Source: Didymella arachidicola
Taxonomy: Eukaryota > Ascomycota > Dothideomycetes > Pleosporales > Didymellaceae
DNA length: 64,000 nt
NCBI GenBank assembly: GCA_016630955.3
Contig: CM049991.1
Location: forward strand, 930,001 to 994,000
Direction: 5' to 3'
Position numbers and translations under genes: made by a program. This document shows, one piece after another, positions 10,623 through 22,595 of the stretch (position 1 is the stretch's first letter; each line of letters opens with the position of its first letter). The notes under the pieces are model-generated. The model was not told the DNA's origin and did not search any database. It saw nothing but the letters and a program-made list of their open reading frames with translations.

Positions 10623-12537
10623 ATGGCGGCTCGACCCGGAGAGAAGAAGAGAGTGTTGATTGTCGGAGCTGGTGCTGCGGGTACGTCTCGACACATGCGG
10701 AGCGGTCGCTTCAAGGTCTAACATAGCTGTCAGGCATGTCATGTGCTCACCACCTGATTGAACACCCCGACAAGTTTGATGTCACCCTTGTTGATGCAGT
10801 CGACTACTGTGGAGGACAAGCCTTCTCGATTCCCCTCGAGAAGGAGCGCCATGGAGCCAGCTGGCTAAATCAGGGTGTGCAGGGTGGAAGCTATATCTTT
10901 CACCACACCATGACTATGTTCGCACGACAGGGACACAAAGCGGACCCTGTCAACCTCCATGTTTCATTCGGCAAAGATGACATCTTCTGGACCAACGTTT
11001 TTTCCACTGATTTACTCGCACGACACCAAGCGGAGATCAAGCGCTTCAAGCGCATGATGACTTTCTCTCGCTGGTTTGAAGTCATCTTCGCCATGATACC
11101 CATCAAGTACATGTTCAAGCTTTGGATGTTTTCCGAGGAGTTCACCAATACAGTCGCCATGCCCATGATCGCCCTTTTCCTTGGAACAGGAAACGAGACA
11201 CCAAACGTACCCTTCATCGTTTTGGAGCGCCTTTGCACAAGTCCCACATATGGCTTGTGGTACCCACTGGATAAGCTCAGCATTGCAAGCAATATGCCGC
11301 CTATGGTCGTGTTTCCAAAATTCACCGAATTTTATGGCAAGTGGAAAGACGATCTGACTCGCAAGGGCGTCAGCATCAGACTTTCGACTGAAGTCACAAG
11401 AGTAGTAAAGCGAGACAAGGACGGTGTGATTGTCAAAACTATCAAGCGCACGCCTGTGTCAGACGAGCACAATCCCAACAGTGCATGGGTACCCAACGAC
11501 CCCGTCAACGCCGACGCCGATGCGAAAGAAGAGACCGAGCACTACGATGAAATAGTACTCTGTGTTCTGTGAGTTCAAAAGCTGCCATTGATGAAATTGT
11601 ACTCATGTATTATAGCGCCGACACTGCCAAGCGTGTTCTCACACCATGTGCTTCTCTACGCGAGAAGAAGGTCCTGGGCTCGGCGAAATTCTCTGACGAC
11701 ATCACAATCACCCACTGGGACAGCGAGTACATGAAGAACCACTACGAGAACTTTTATGATGACAAAAAGGCCGTCTCCAGCCTCTCTGGCGTCGACCAGT
11801 CGCAAAGATTAAAGTACGCGAAGGAGTCCTTCAAGCCTATGTATTATATCAAGATGTATAAGCAGGACCGTTCCAAGCTGGAGATGTGCTTCGACTGCAC
11901 CAATTACCAGAGTCAATTCCCCCCGGATGTTCCTTTCGACAGGCACGTCTTCCAGACCATCTACCTGAATAAGCACCGCGATGGCCACCTGTGGAGCAGC
12001 GAAGAGATCAACAAGGACAAGATCATTCGTCAAGACTGGTGGCACCAGCTCTGCCACTCCTGGACTCACTACCTTTTCGTCGTTCCCTGGATGTGGCTCC
12101 TGCAAGGCCGCAAGCACACTCGTTTCGCCGCTGCGTGGACGCTCATCAACGCCCACGAAGTTGCCGTCATGTCTGGCATCGCCGCCGCCGTCGATCTCGG
12201 AGCCAGGTACCCCGAGGACCTTGAGCGCGACAAGTTCGCTCTGCTGAGTTTCCGCCTATACTACCTCCTCGCGTACGGCAAGTGGTACAAGAGGCACGCG
12301 ACAAAGACGACAAAGGAAGGCCCCGGAAAAGACTGGGCGAGTGGCTGGTACGGCAGTGTGTACAGAGGCCCTGGCGTTGGAACCACAGACAGGAAGCAGT
12401 GGCGAGAAGAGAACAACATTGAAGGCGACGGTCCCGCATACGACTGGCCTGTCGACGCTGGTGCACGCCACAGAGTGGGTGGAAAGCCCGGTACTGGTGA
12501 GGGCGGCAAGGCGTCGCAGGAGGGCCTCGTTGCATAA
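10623..12537 (+). CDS. FAD/NAD(P)-binding oxidoreductase (amine-oxidase-like)
   Basis: Three exons (10623-10680, 10734-11568, 11616-12537) give 604 aa; the introns are 53 and 47 nt. Residues 11-20 read VLIVGAGAAG, the GxGxxG dinucleotide-binding fold, split by intron 1 and followed by an acidic residue (VTLVDAVDYCGGQA) as in FAD-binding NAD_binding_8 proteins. This supports a flavin-dependent oxidoreductase. A stretch around residue 130 (WFEVIFAMIPIKYMFKLWMF) and another near 415 (HYLFVVPWMWLL) are hydrophobic and may mediate membrane association. No signal peptide is seen. The substrate is unknown; proteins of this shape are usually annotated only as flavin-containing amine oxidase-like. No neighbour points to a pathway. 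Confidence 0.8.
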
Positions 12538-13087
12538 GCCATGCACACACCAGTGGTGTAGAGATTAAGTTGCATGTATCGGACTGGAGCTGCATATGAG
12601 AATCGATAGTTTAATCTCAAGACCCTACCCGACGTCACACAGTAACCGTACAGCAGCGCCTCGCCAAAGCCGTGCTGTTCTCGAAGGATGCCGCGACGTG
12701 GGATTCGGTACTTGACAATACCTCGTGGGCGGCTACCATGGTCATGTGTTTCAATAGCAGACCTCTACGGCCAATCGATGTCTGCTTTTTAGGTCCCGAG
12801 TCATCTAAGATGGGGCGAGCGCTGTCGGATTGATTACATGTTTCAACTCCAGGCTCGGCAGATGCTTGTCCCCTTTCACATACATGTTTATCCGGCGGTA
12901 GTACGGAACACGATTGCGGAGCGCCATAGTACCTCACAGCACGACGATCAAACATGGCAAAGAGCAAACACATTCATAATAACATTCTGAGCAATTACCG
13001 CGGAAGACGTTCCTGTATATAAAGGGCAGTGAGGCAGTTTGAGCAAGTTCAACGGCAATCGAAACATCTCAAAGCCTCACTCTCGCC
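12538..13087. other. Intergenic and promoter of the AA9 gene
   Basis: No gene seen. The right end holds a good TATA box (13016-13023). Confidence 0.45.
13016..13023 (+). promoter_or_regulatory. TATA box of the AA9 gene
   Basis: TATATAAA lies 72 nt upstream of the AA9 start codon, a suitable spacing for a fungal core promoter. The next 60 nt have no upstream ATG. Confidence 0.6.
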
Positions 13088-13837
13088 ATGAAGTCGGCCG
13101 TTGTTGCTTCGCTTCTTGCTCTCGCGAGCTCCGTCTCTGCGCACTACCTCTTCCCCGAGCTCATCGTCGGCGGCAAGGGAACAGGTGCGTGGAAGTATGT
13201 CCGTCAGACTGCAAACTACCAGTCCAACGGTAAGCTCCATGCTCGCTTCTTCCCATCACCGCCAGCGCGCTGACAACGCAAAGGTCCCGTGACAGACGTG
13301 ACATCCAATGCCATCCGCTGCTACCCCCTCGCACCCGGCACAAGCGCAAGCACCTACACGGTCAACGCAGGCGACACCGTCGCCTTCAGCGCCGTGAGCT
13401 CCGTCTCGCACCCGGGCCCCATGCAGTTCTACCTGGCCAAAGTGCCTTCTGGCCAGACAGCCGAGACGTGGGACGGCAGCGGCAACGTATGGTTCAAGGT
13501 CTACCAAGAAGAAGCGATTGCGACGTCGTCATCCATCTCGTGGGCGTCGATGGGCAAGACGCAGGTGCCCGTGACGCTGCCCAAGTCGCTGCCGAGCGGC
13601 GACTACTTGCTGCGCGCGGAGCACATTGCCTTGCACAGCGCGGGCTCGAGCGGAGGAGCGCAGTTCTACTTGTCGTGTGCGCAGATCAAGGTCGCGAATG
13701 GTGGCTCAGGGAGCCCCGGCCCGTTGGTGTCGTTCCCGGGTGCGTACAAGGCGAGCGATGCGGGTATCTTGGTCAACATCTACTATCCGATTCCCACCAA
13801 TTACAAGCCCCCGGGTCCTGCTGTCTGGAAGGGTTAG
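13088..13837 (+). CDS. Secreted AA9 lytic polysaccharide monooxygenase
   Basis: Two exons (13088-13229, 13284-13837; 54-nt intron) give 231 aa. The protein begins with a signal peptide, MKSAVVASLLALASSVSA, cut just before His19, so mature enzyme starts with the copper-binding histidine (HYLFPEL) that defines LPMOs. The second copper histidine is His90 in SHPGPMQFY, and the axial region has QFYLSC near residue 195. AA9 enzymes use copper and an electron donor to oxidatively cleave cellulose or xyloglucan outside the cell. The catalytic domain is complete and there is no C-terminal CBM1, so this is the single-domain form. The intron phase (G|GT) restores the reading at ANYQSNGPVTDV. Family assignment is firm; substrate and C1/C4 specificity cannot be told. 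Confidence 0.95.
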
Positions 13838-14814
13838 ATGGGTGAGACGATATCGGTCGGAGAGCGATGAGGAGCCCTTAGAGAGGTTTGATGAGAGATG
13901 ACGCTTCAGTTCGTAGTACATATCAACGATTGATCAGATTTGAGATGCTAAGTCCAGATGGTCAGGTGAACCGATCTGCCGCCCACTTGCTTCACACGTA
14001 TGCCTTGTGCAGTCGCTGTTGTCCTTCGCAAGGTCAGTACTAATCGTCTTGATAGGAAGTTCTTACTGTGCGCCTTACAGTATGGTTGGACCGTACCCTC
14101 GATTACTAGCTCTGCCCATCCAGTCAAGTCCCGTTCGAGGGCCTTTGGCGAAACATCCTTTCATTTACTCCAAAGGCTCTCTCCGAGAGTATCAAGAATA
14201 TACATTCATTACGGAGTAGCTCATTAGTCGCAGCGTAACGCAGGTGTAGCCAAGACAGCCTGCTACGTCTTGCAGTAACCCAACGTAAACAGCGTCGCAA
14301 TGCCTCGCATGCCAATTCCCGCAGGGTCTTCTCGCTGCTTCTGAAAACGCTCACTGACACCCGGTCGCCAGACCATCTTCAACAACGCGACCAGAAGAAC
14401 GAAAGAACAACTCTTTGGACGCGCTAACAGTCAAATAAATGATGCATTATGCACAATGCCAAGCTTTGCAACTCCAGAAGAGAACCGGCTCCATTAGAAG
14501 ACCCAAGAACGCCCATTTTGGAGAGTAAAGAATGGGGAGTCATCCTCGCCCGAACAACCCTGTAAAGATACCCGAGGGTCAACAGCGAGATCGCGTAAAA
14601 CAAAGTAAAAAGTACAAGAGGCGGAGCTTTTCATACGCCCGTGAGGTCATGCATCGGAGGTATCGTGTCCTTAGGAAATTCGGTAACGAGGGGAGTCTTT
14701 GTGCTTAGGAAAGTAAACAGAGTTTAGGAGATGCTTCCGAAGTGACATGCACCTGTTCGACAGATGCAGTATTAATCGGTCGAAGGGTATATAGCCGGGG
14801 CTCAGGCGCCTTGT
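13838..14814. other. Intergenic between convergent AA9 and phosphodiesterase genes
   Basis: About 980 nt lie between the two 3' ends. A 70-75 codon frame at 14000-14227 has a hydrophobic start, but its version with the signal-like segment begins with GTG and lacks an in-frame ATG, so I do not call it. Confidence 0.4.
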
Positions 14815-17800
14815 TCAATCATCGCTGTTGAGCGAGCGGCCTTGATCGCTGGTAGCTGGAGTGGTCCTCAACTGCGATGAGCTTCCGAAGCTGGAGAGTT
14901 GCTTGCCCTGCTCTTCCGGCCCCTTTGGCTTCCGCTTGAAGAAGTTCTTGAAACGTCCGGTCGTATTCTTCCTATTAGGACTCAACCCAGGCCCAGAAGG
15001 CGCGTGCGAATCCGGGTGAGATGTGGGAGCGTTCAACATCGACTCCTTAGGAGGACATGGAACGTCGTGATCACCGTTCCTAGCGTCCCGCGTTGCGCGC
15101 CGTTTCGAGCTCATCTGCCGCCACCAGCTCGAGTCGCGCGATAAGTCGGATCGTGTTGCACCACTTTCGCCACTCATCTTGTTGCTTTCCCATTGCTGCA
15201 GCTTCGAGCCTTCAAGATTGCCGTTAGCGCCTTGGGAGAGATCTATCTCTGAATGGCTTTGTGGCGATGACTGTTGGACCGGGTAGAGTTCGACGACTGG
15301 GCAAAGGTTAGTGATATGAACTTTCCTACGTCAAAATGAGGTACTTCAGTGCTTACCTTGGCTGCGTCGGGCGGGCGCTGGAGCTGTCAGCGGCCTACCG
15401 TTGTCCCTGTCTTTCTTCTTGGAAGGAGATCGTGTCATTGTGTCTTTGCGGTCCGCTTTTGAGCCTTCAATGCCAATATCTGAGCCTCTTGGTGTGCCAT
15501 CGCCCGCGTTGGGCGTGTGGGTGACGAGTATCGCCGTGAGATTCGCATCGCCACTTCCACGTCGAGACGAGCTTTGATTATCTCGCGAGGCGAGTGCCAT
15601 CGCAGCAGACGATCTGCGTGAGTTCTGCACTCCAGCCGGCACCGAACCGTTTGAGCCACGGCGGCCGGATTCCTCTTGGGCTGAGGTCGGCGCATGAATG
15701 GAGTTGTTTGGTGACCTATCGGGGCCACCAGAGAAGGGACTGGGTGTAGGATCAGGGGCGAACGATGCGTTCAACAGGTTAAGATGCATGGGCATCTTCG
15801 TCTTCCTCCTATGCTTCTCCTGGTCGATCTTCGTCTCCCACATCCCTTTATTGACCAGGATCTCGTCAACAGCGAAACGCATTGCGGGCAAGATATCGGT
15901 CACAGCCTCAAAAAGAGGTCTTGCGAAGATGTTCATGAAACCGATCTGGGATTCGCCAAGCTTGATCACATCGTCCTGGACAGGTGGCCCTCCAAAGAGA
16001 CAGGACGGCATCTGAAGCTCTTCTTCCATGAAGCCCTGGTTACTAAACTCATCCGTAAGGATGTTGGCCCACTTCGTAGCTGTTTCAAATTTTCGCGCCT
16101 GGGCCCAGTGTCAGCAAAAGCTCGAAAGAGAAAGAAACGTCATACTCACAACGTTGCAAATGTCTGCGCACTTGATCAAAAGACCACAGGTCAGATCCTT
16201 CTGCTCTTCGCGCACTTTGACACTCCAGCCATCGGTGATCCCCTTGTCGTGCGCAATCTTCTCTTGAAGGCTACCCAAATCGCTCATATACTTGAAGTGC
16301 AACCCCATGTCCGTGGCAAGAATGTTGTTGATCATGAGTTTGCGCATAGCAATATCGGAAAAGACCTTCGGCCAGTATCGCCTAAGGATCTGCGAGTATG
16401 CGGCGCAGTGGAAAGACTCAAGGACAGACCGATCGTTATACAGCTGGGCCAAAGGCGCATTGAGCGCAACTAGGAACGCGTTGTTGACACCGGGGTGACC
16501 AACATCATGTCCAATCGCGGAGATCAGAAGCGTGAGCGCGTCGAACGGTTTCAGGAGAGCTGCGATGGGTGATTTCTCAATGGATGGATCCTTGTCGGTT
16601 GGCGGATAACTGGGCAAAGTGCCTGTCCGCACCAAAAAGTGGAAGAGTGCTTGCAAAACGTCGACGACGTGGCGAAAGTTATGGTATTTAACGAATTCGT
16701 TGTACGCAGATCGGCTCGCCATGAGGAAGACAATGAGTTCGTCTATAGGAAGAGTTAGTAAAGACGATGACGCAAGACATTCTGACCCTACCTTCAGTCA
16801 GCTGCCACTGAGAGAGCTCGGGTGACGAGAGTGCATGGTCGAGCATGACCAATGCGGCGTAGAGGAGCTCATCGTCGGTGAATTCGTGCGCCGAAAAGGC
16901 CCATGTTGCAACCTTATTCTCGACAGCTTTTCTTCTCTCCTCATCAAGTTCGAAGTCCCTATTTGTGTTAGCGTATGTCAAGCCAGAATCTTTGCGTCGA
17001 CTCACGAAGCATCTAACGAGTCTCCAGCAGTCTCTGGGTTGCAGATCCCGGTCATCAGATTGGAGACCATAGCCTCACGCAAGTACGCGTATGGTTTTGC
17101 GTCGTCCACGCCAACCCATGATAGCTTCCTGTTCCTCTTAGTTGTAAGAAAGCTTGCTTCCTCGCGTTGAAACTCTTTCTGTAATCGATAGGCATGCACC
17201 GCCATGCCATGCATGCGGTCTTTGGATAAAGGACTGGACAAAACATCGACAGCACCAGCATCCAGGTATTTGGACAATTTGACAGTGTCAGTCAGAACCA
17301 GTGTTTTGTTGAGACTTGACGGAGCAGAGACAGACGGCGTCTCAACTGCCAGACCGGTCAACATTACAATGGGGACCACCAGCTTAGAGAAGTTCCTCGA
17401 CGAGATTTCCGAAGACATGTGCGTAAGCAGGTGTGTGCCGTATGTGTCGTCGGGCTCGCCGTTGTCTCTCCTGGTCATGCGTGCAGAAGTAGGCGAGGGT
17501 GTGCGAGGCTCGCGTGACAATCGCTTTAGTCGCAGCTCCTCATCGTAGGGCACGTCGAGGATGACAAAGGTCGGTATGTTGGATTTGGTTCCATCGACGA
17601 TCTGAGTGATCTTGTTCAAACAGGAGCGACCAGAACCGCAGATGTGGACTGAGTCTCGTGTGAGTATGGTCAGTTGTTGAATGACGTGAGATTCTTACCT
17701 TCATTGAATACGGACAGAATGGCTTCGACGTTGGCATGGACTTCAACTGGCGGCGTCTTGCCCAGCGCAAAGTAACTTTGTCCAACGTTGCCTGTGCTTG

Positions 17801-17906
17801 TTCTTGCAATCAGAGAGTCGGAGAGCGTCTCTCTTTTTACGTATTCATCATTGGCCCGTCGGTCAACGTATATGACGTTGCACGCGCCATGTTCCATGGT
17901 CTCCAC
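14815..17906 (-). CDS. PDE2: Class I cyclic nucleotide phosphodiesterase (high-affinity cAMP PDE2/PdeH type)
   Basis: Six exons read leftward: 17906-17699, 17648-17006, 16958-16792, 16742-16150, 16098-15357, 15296-14815; introns are 47-60 nt and the sum is exactly 945 codons. The HD-type catalytic domain spans about residues 330-640: YHNFRHV (about 359-365) and GHDVGHPG (about 418-425) carry the metal-binding histidines and aspartate, and IKCADICNVA gives the last metal aspartate. The enzyme hydrolyses cAMP to 5'-AMP and so shuts down PKA signalling, which governs growth, conidiation and virulence in fungi. The N-terminus (MEHGACNVIYVDRRA) fits fungal PdeH-type proteins. A long C-terminal tail after the catalytic domain is Ser/Arg/Pro-rich and probably disordered. 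An alternative start is Met4 at 17897. Confidence 0.92.
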
Positions 17907-18146
17907 CTATCCCGCGGCGACCAGCCTTGACTGGTCTCGGGCGTCCGGGTGCCTAGCGCGCAAAGGTGAAGTAGACGAATGGACTACTGGTAGATGGAGA
18001 GAGGTACCAGACTGGTGCCACAAGAGTGTGGTGTAGGCGCGCAGAGAAGGAAGCACAGTCAACGATGCGCTGCAGGAGCTGGTCGTAATCCGCGTGGGGA
18101 CCCAATGGCAGGCGTGAAGTACTCGCTGACAGCTCTCCAGACGAGC

Positions 18147-18184
<38 letters not shown>

Positions 18185-18185
18185 T
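18147..18185. repeat. (CAGCAA)n microsatellite
   Basis: About six tandem CAGCAA units occur 240 nt upstream of the phosphodiesterase start. No frame around it looks coding. Confidence 0.85.
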
Positions 18186-18434
18186 GTAAGGAAAAGGACG
18201 ACACTGGAACGCGCGGGCGGAGGCACGCCCGTTGACCAGAGATGTGATGGATCTGAAACGTCGACGTCGAGCGCAGCGCTAGGGAGCCCCAGTGACACAA
18301 AAGGAAGCGGTTCCACGCTCTCGTGCAGCAACAGCGCACAGCAGGACTAGCGTTTGCAGGAGGCCGGGAAGGTGCGCACGGCGGGCAGCGACGTTGGGTT
18401 CTGGGGGGGCAGGCGCGCTCGTGGACGGGCGGCA

Positions 18435-18435
<1 letters not shown>

Positions 18436-18479
<44 letters not shown>
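18436..18479. repeat. (CAG)n trinucleotide repeat, about 14 units
   Basis: A pure CAG/CTG run lies about 530 nt upstream of the phosphodiesterase start. Such tracts are length-unstable. Further CAG-rich sequence occurs at about 19093-19146. Confidence 0.9.
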
Positions 18480-20699
18480 CTGGCAGCGTCTCAATGCGGC
18501 AGCAACGGTCGACGGGGGCGTGTGCGCGGCGCGGCGCAAGCAGGGCGAGAGGGGCGAGCGGGCGATGCGCAGAGCGGCTCGCAGCGAGGGCGGGCGTGGC
18601 AGCACAGGCAGAGGAGGGAAGCTGGCACGAGAGGCAGGCAGGGCGCAGGGGCGCTCGCGGGCGACGGCTGCGCGCTGGGAGTCGGCGTGTGCGGCAAGTG
18701 CAGTGGGTGCAGCGAGGGCAGCGTCAGTGTCGCAAGCAGCGGCGCGCTCGTAGATGGCCTCTGAGCAGCATTGGGCGCACTACAGAGGCATGCAGAGCAG
18801 AGGGGCAGTGCGGCGGGCGGGCGGGAGCAGGCGTGCGGTGCGGTGCTGAGATGTGGAGGGAGAAGACGCGAGAGGTGCGAGCTGCGGGTGCGAGCTGCGG
18901 GTACGAGGAACGACTCGTAAACGAAAGCAGTTTGGCCCGCTTGCTCCTCCCCACGCACGGCGCAGCCAGCATTCCACATGGAGCCTTAGAAGGCGCGCAG
19001 AAGCCGCCAATTGTTCTCGAAGCAATGGTTGTCCGCTAATTCTCCGCTGAACGTGTTCCTTTGCCGCCTCCGTGCGGCCGCCCTCGTCGCCCTGCAGCAG
19101 CAGAAGGCAGCAGCCCGCAGCAGCCCGCAGCAGCAATCCAGCAGCAAGCTGTCCTGTCCGGACCCAAGCTGTCAGAAGCACTCTGCGCGCTGCCAGCCTG
19201 CGGGCGGGCGTGCGGGCGTGCGTCCCTGCCTAGCGGTCGCCCATGGGTGCTAGTCCTGCCATGCCTGTCCGCCGCCTGGCCGCCGCCTGGCCGCCTGCGG
19301 CGAGTGAAACGACTCAGTACGCAGCCCAGTGCCGAGTCCTGACAGACGTTGGGATACGCACGCACGCCAACTGCCCCAACAGGCCAAGCTGGCCATTTCC
19401 AACTGCGCGCGCTGTGCTGTCTCTCGTCTTCACAACGGCGCTGGGTGCGTCTGACACCCGCAAGGCTCACGATGCATCTCACCTCGACAGGCACCTGGCC
19501 CCCGCTCGTCATCGCCACTTGCAGTTTTGCACCGTCATCAGCGATCCACATCTGCGTGGAAGCATTCTGGAAGGGTGGCAAACTCAGGGAACGAACGCAT
19601 CGTGAGACAGCTCCAGCAGCCTTGGCCCACCTCACTGGCTCGCTGTGCAGATCCGACTGCCTGCTCAAACGCAACGGGCATTCTTCGGGCCGCATGCGGA
19701 ATTGCGAGGCATGTTGATCAACAACGCTGATCATCGGTCGCGTGTCATACGGATGCGCACCTTGCGTCGACAGGCACATGTTGTCCTTGCTTGACCTGAG
19801 CATCGCGAGACACGGCTCTGCTGTAGCCTGTACACATGTGGTACCGATGACATGATCGTCTTCTAAAAGCCTGCCCTGTCATTTTCCGCCCCTTCGTCCT
19901 ATCTTAGGGTCAAACAGGCAGGTGCATTGGTGGATCCAAACTCGCGGGACTGCGCTAACAGTGACAATGTAAGCAGAACTGGCCCATCTCTTACCAGCTA
20001 CCAGCCGCATCGACGACCGGTACACTCCCCGCTGCTGCCGCGACTGGCAGTAGGTAGCTAAATCCCAAGCCAGAGGACGGTTTTTAGCGTCTCACCCTGT
20101 TGAACGCTTTCATTTGTGTCTACTCTCAACATCACCCTCTTCACCAATATGCCGTATGCCGTTACTCGTTGGCCACATCGGCCTCTAGCGCAGTGTCATC
20201 TTGCGCCTCGTCAACAAGGCTGCCGATCGCCTTCCCATGTCAGCTGAATCCCGGCGTGCGCTGCCTATTCGGAGATGATACCCCGTAGACTCCACCACCT
20301 TCATCCAAGCAACCATCGCGATCTCGGCCTGCTGAATAACTGCCGGCAGTTGCCAGCCTAGGCCTCAGCAGGTGTCCTGAACGTAGCATAGCGCTGCACT
20401 CTGAGTCACTATGTGATACTACAAACGTGCTTACTGCTAACCATCAACCGCAATGAGTACTCGAGATGAGACTGGATGACGACACGCAGCCTCGACGATG
20501 CAATATGGCACCTGGATTGCTACTTCATGCTGGCAGGAGCAGAGACGTCGGCGCACGGACCACGACACCTCAACAACCGGGTTCTGTCGACATTGTATCA
20601 GTCCATTGTCTGCTTCCACTTGCTATTGACCCACTGCATTACAAATTGCATTACTTCATAGATCTAACCAACGTCTTCCGGCCTCGATCCTGGGCTCAC

Positions 20700-21932
20700 C
20701 TACTTGAACTCCGCCTCAGGATGCATACCATCTGGGATCTCAAGACCCTTGGTGTACGCAGACTGGTTGAACAGTCTTCCCCACGTCTGCACAACGGCAG
20801 GCAACACTGTCCTCCCGGCGTGCTTCGCCTGGATGTTAGGGACTGGCCAGGGTACAGAAGTGTTCTTGTTGTTCAGCTTCCCCGCGTAGCTGGCGTTGAA
20901 GAACATTTGTGAGAACGGGACTACCGCGTCATTCCACTTGCGCAGGTCGTCGCCAGTCTTCTCGGCGACCAACTTGTACACGTTGGCGCCGACATCCCAG
21001 CGGCCGAGGTTGTGGAGCCCCCAGTTGGCTTGGACGGTGGACAGCTCGCTGTAGTGGTTGTAGTAGGTGTCGTCCGTGGTACCGACAAGCTTCTTCGGGA
21101 CAGCGTCACCGAGCAGAATGCCCACTATGCGGTTTTGCTGGGCGTAGGAGTGGTTTTCATCAAAGGTCACAACCACGAGGGTGTTCTTCACTGCTTGATG
21201 TCAGCACCGTCATGTATGCAAGGTGCGTGTGGGACCATACTGAAGTTCTTGTTGTTTAGCAGTGGCTCCAGGAAATTGCGAGTCCAAGTGCCAGCAACCG
21301 TGACGGTAGTATCATGACCATCGCTTGTCATGTTCGGGGTGATGAACATCCACTGCGGCAGCTTATTGTTCTTGAGGTCCTCCTGGAACAGAGTCAAGTT
21401 CTTGATATTCGCCAGTCTCTCTGGCTTGTTTGCATTTGCATCGTACAGAACAGCTGGGTTGTGCTTGCGCACGTACATGTTTGCTCCAGTCGTAGGGTTG
21501 GGGTAAGAGAAGCCTTGGAACCCGGTGTATGGCATATCTGGTCTCTGTCAGATTGATTCGTTAATGGAATGACCTTTGCCTACCTTCCTGGTACTCTCCC
21601 CAGCTGATACCTTTGTCCTCCAACAGATCCACAACCGTCGAGACATTCGAGGGAATGTTAACCATGTTGTCATGATTGATACCGTAGTAGTCGCCCGAGA
21701 CAGCGGCGGCGTAGTTTGGCATGGAAGGATGGGTTATAGCGAACTTGTTCGTCAGAGAGATACCCTTCTTTGCCAGCGCAGCCAAGTTGGGGTCTCCGAT
21801 GGCGAGATCATAGTCGGTGTTCTCGAGCCAGATGATCGCGATGCGGTCGAAGGCCTTGCCCTTGACCCAGTCCTTCTTCGCAAGCCCCTGAGTGGCCAGC
21901 AAAGCCAGCGCAAGAAGCGACTTGGAAAACAT
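20700..21932 (-). CDS. Secreted acid phosphatase, phosphoesterase family
   Basis: Three exons (21932-21584, 21537-21241, 21190-20700) with introns of 46 and 50 nt give 378 aa. The start at 21932 gives a clear signal peptide, MFSKSLLALALLATQGLA; an in-frame ATG at 22034 would extend it but bury that signal, so I reject it. Motifs of the PF04185 phosphoesterase family are visible: RIAIIWLENTDYD near residue 29, ITHPSMPNYAAAVSGD with the nucleophile region, and VVVTFDENHSY in exon 3. Asn-x-Ser/Thr sites are frequent. The enzyme releases phosphate from phosphomonoesters outside the cell, and fungal members are induced by phosphate starvation. It is divergent from the multicopper oxidase gene with 663 nt between starts. 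Confidence 0.9.
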
Positions 21933-22595
21933 TTCCGAGGCTGTGGTTCTTCGAGGGACCGGTGGATTAACAATGGACGAACAGAAGCGACCGACCAGTG
22001 CGCAACGCAGCAACAGCAACGCAGAAAGACACAAGAAGAGTGCACAATCACAACCACCCTCGCACGAACAAAACTCCTCGCATTATTGCTGACACCACTC
22101 GCCTCGCGCAGGTACTCAATGATCTCCGCTCTAGCCTCCTGCACAGCACTCTTCCTACCGCAAGTGCTCCACACCGTATTCCCACTCCACCTATAGCAAC
22201 CCTCGTGTAAACAACGTGTGCACCCATCTGCTCCCCGTCGCTTGTCACCCGCGAGGCGAACCAGGTGACTTAAGCTTTTCGGGAAGGTAATTAAGCTTTG
22301 GTGACAGAGCGTGCGCGTCTGATTGGCCCTGCTTGGCTCGCGATTGGCCGGGTGGGGCGCAAGCGGCCGAGTACAGATTGACAACAGGGGTTCGAGTGCG
22401 ACTCCGAGGACAAGCGTGCGACGAGTTGCCACAAGGGAAAGATGGCGGCGGGGATGTGCTGAGGCTGAAAGGCTGAAAGGTTTGATGAATTTGACATGAT
22501 GCGGGAGGTATTGATTGTTCTCACGATCCGAACGACGTGCTGGAAAAGAGACGGCGCGCTAAGACACGAATGTACGCTACGTTGTTGCTCCCAAG
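21933..22595. other. Shared upstream region of phosphatase and multicopper oxidase genes
   Basis: No gene is supported in this interval. Both neighbours are transcribed away from it, so it should hold both promoters. Confidence 0.45.

Larger units (their letters stand above)
17907..20699. other. Long upstream region of the phosphodiesterase gene, no gene recognised
   Basis: This 2.8 kb interval is GC- and purine-rich between 18350 and 18900 and holds two triplet or hexanucleotide repeats. The many overlapping frames (up to about 255 codons) are low-complexity Arg/Ala/Gln translations present on both strands and lack motifs. It probably contains the promoter and a long 5' leader of the phosphodiesterase gene, as is common for signalling genes; this is inference. 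Confidence 0.4.

Noticed and set aside
14000..14227. Possible small secreted protein
   Set aside because: The version with a signal-like segment starts at GTG with no in-frame ATG; the ATG version has no leader.
18323..19039. Long overlapping frames on both strands, rich in Ala, Arg, Gln or Ser
   Set aside because: They are translations of a GC-rich triplet-repeat region, occur in several frames at once and lack any motif.
19036..19803. 255-codon minus-strand frame
   Set aside because: No recognisable domain, Arg/Ala-biased and overlapping plus-strand frames of similar quality.
21933..22034. Upstream in-frame ATG for the phosphatase
   Set aside because: It would place 34 residues ahead of a clear signal peptide.
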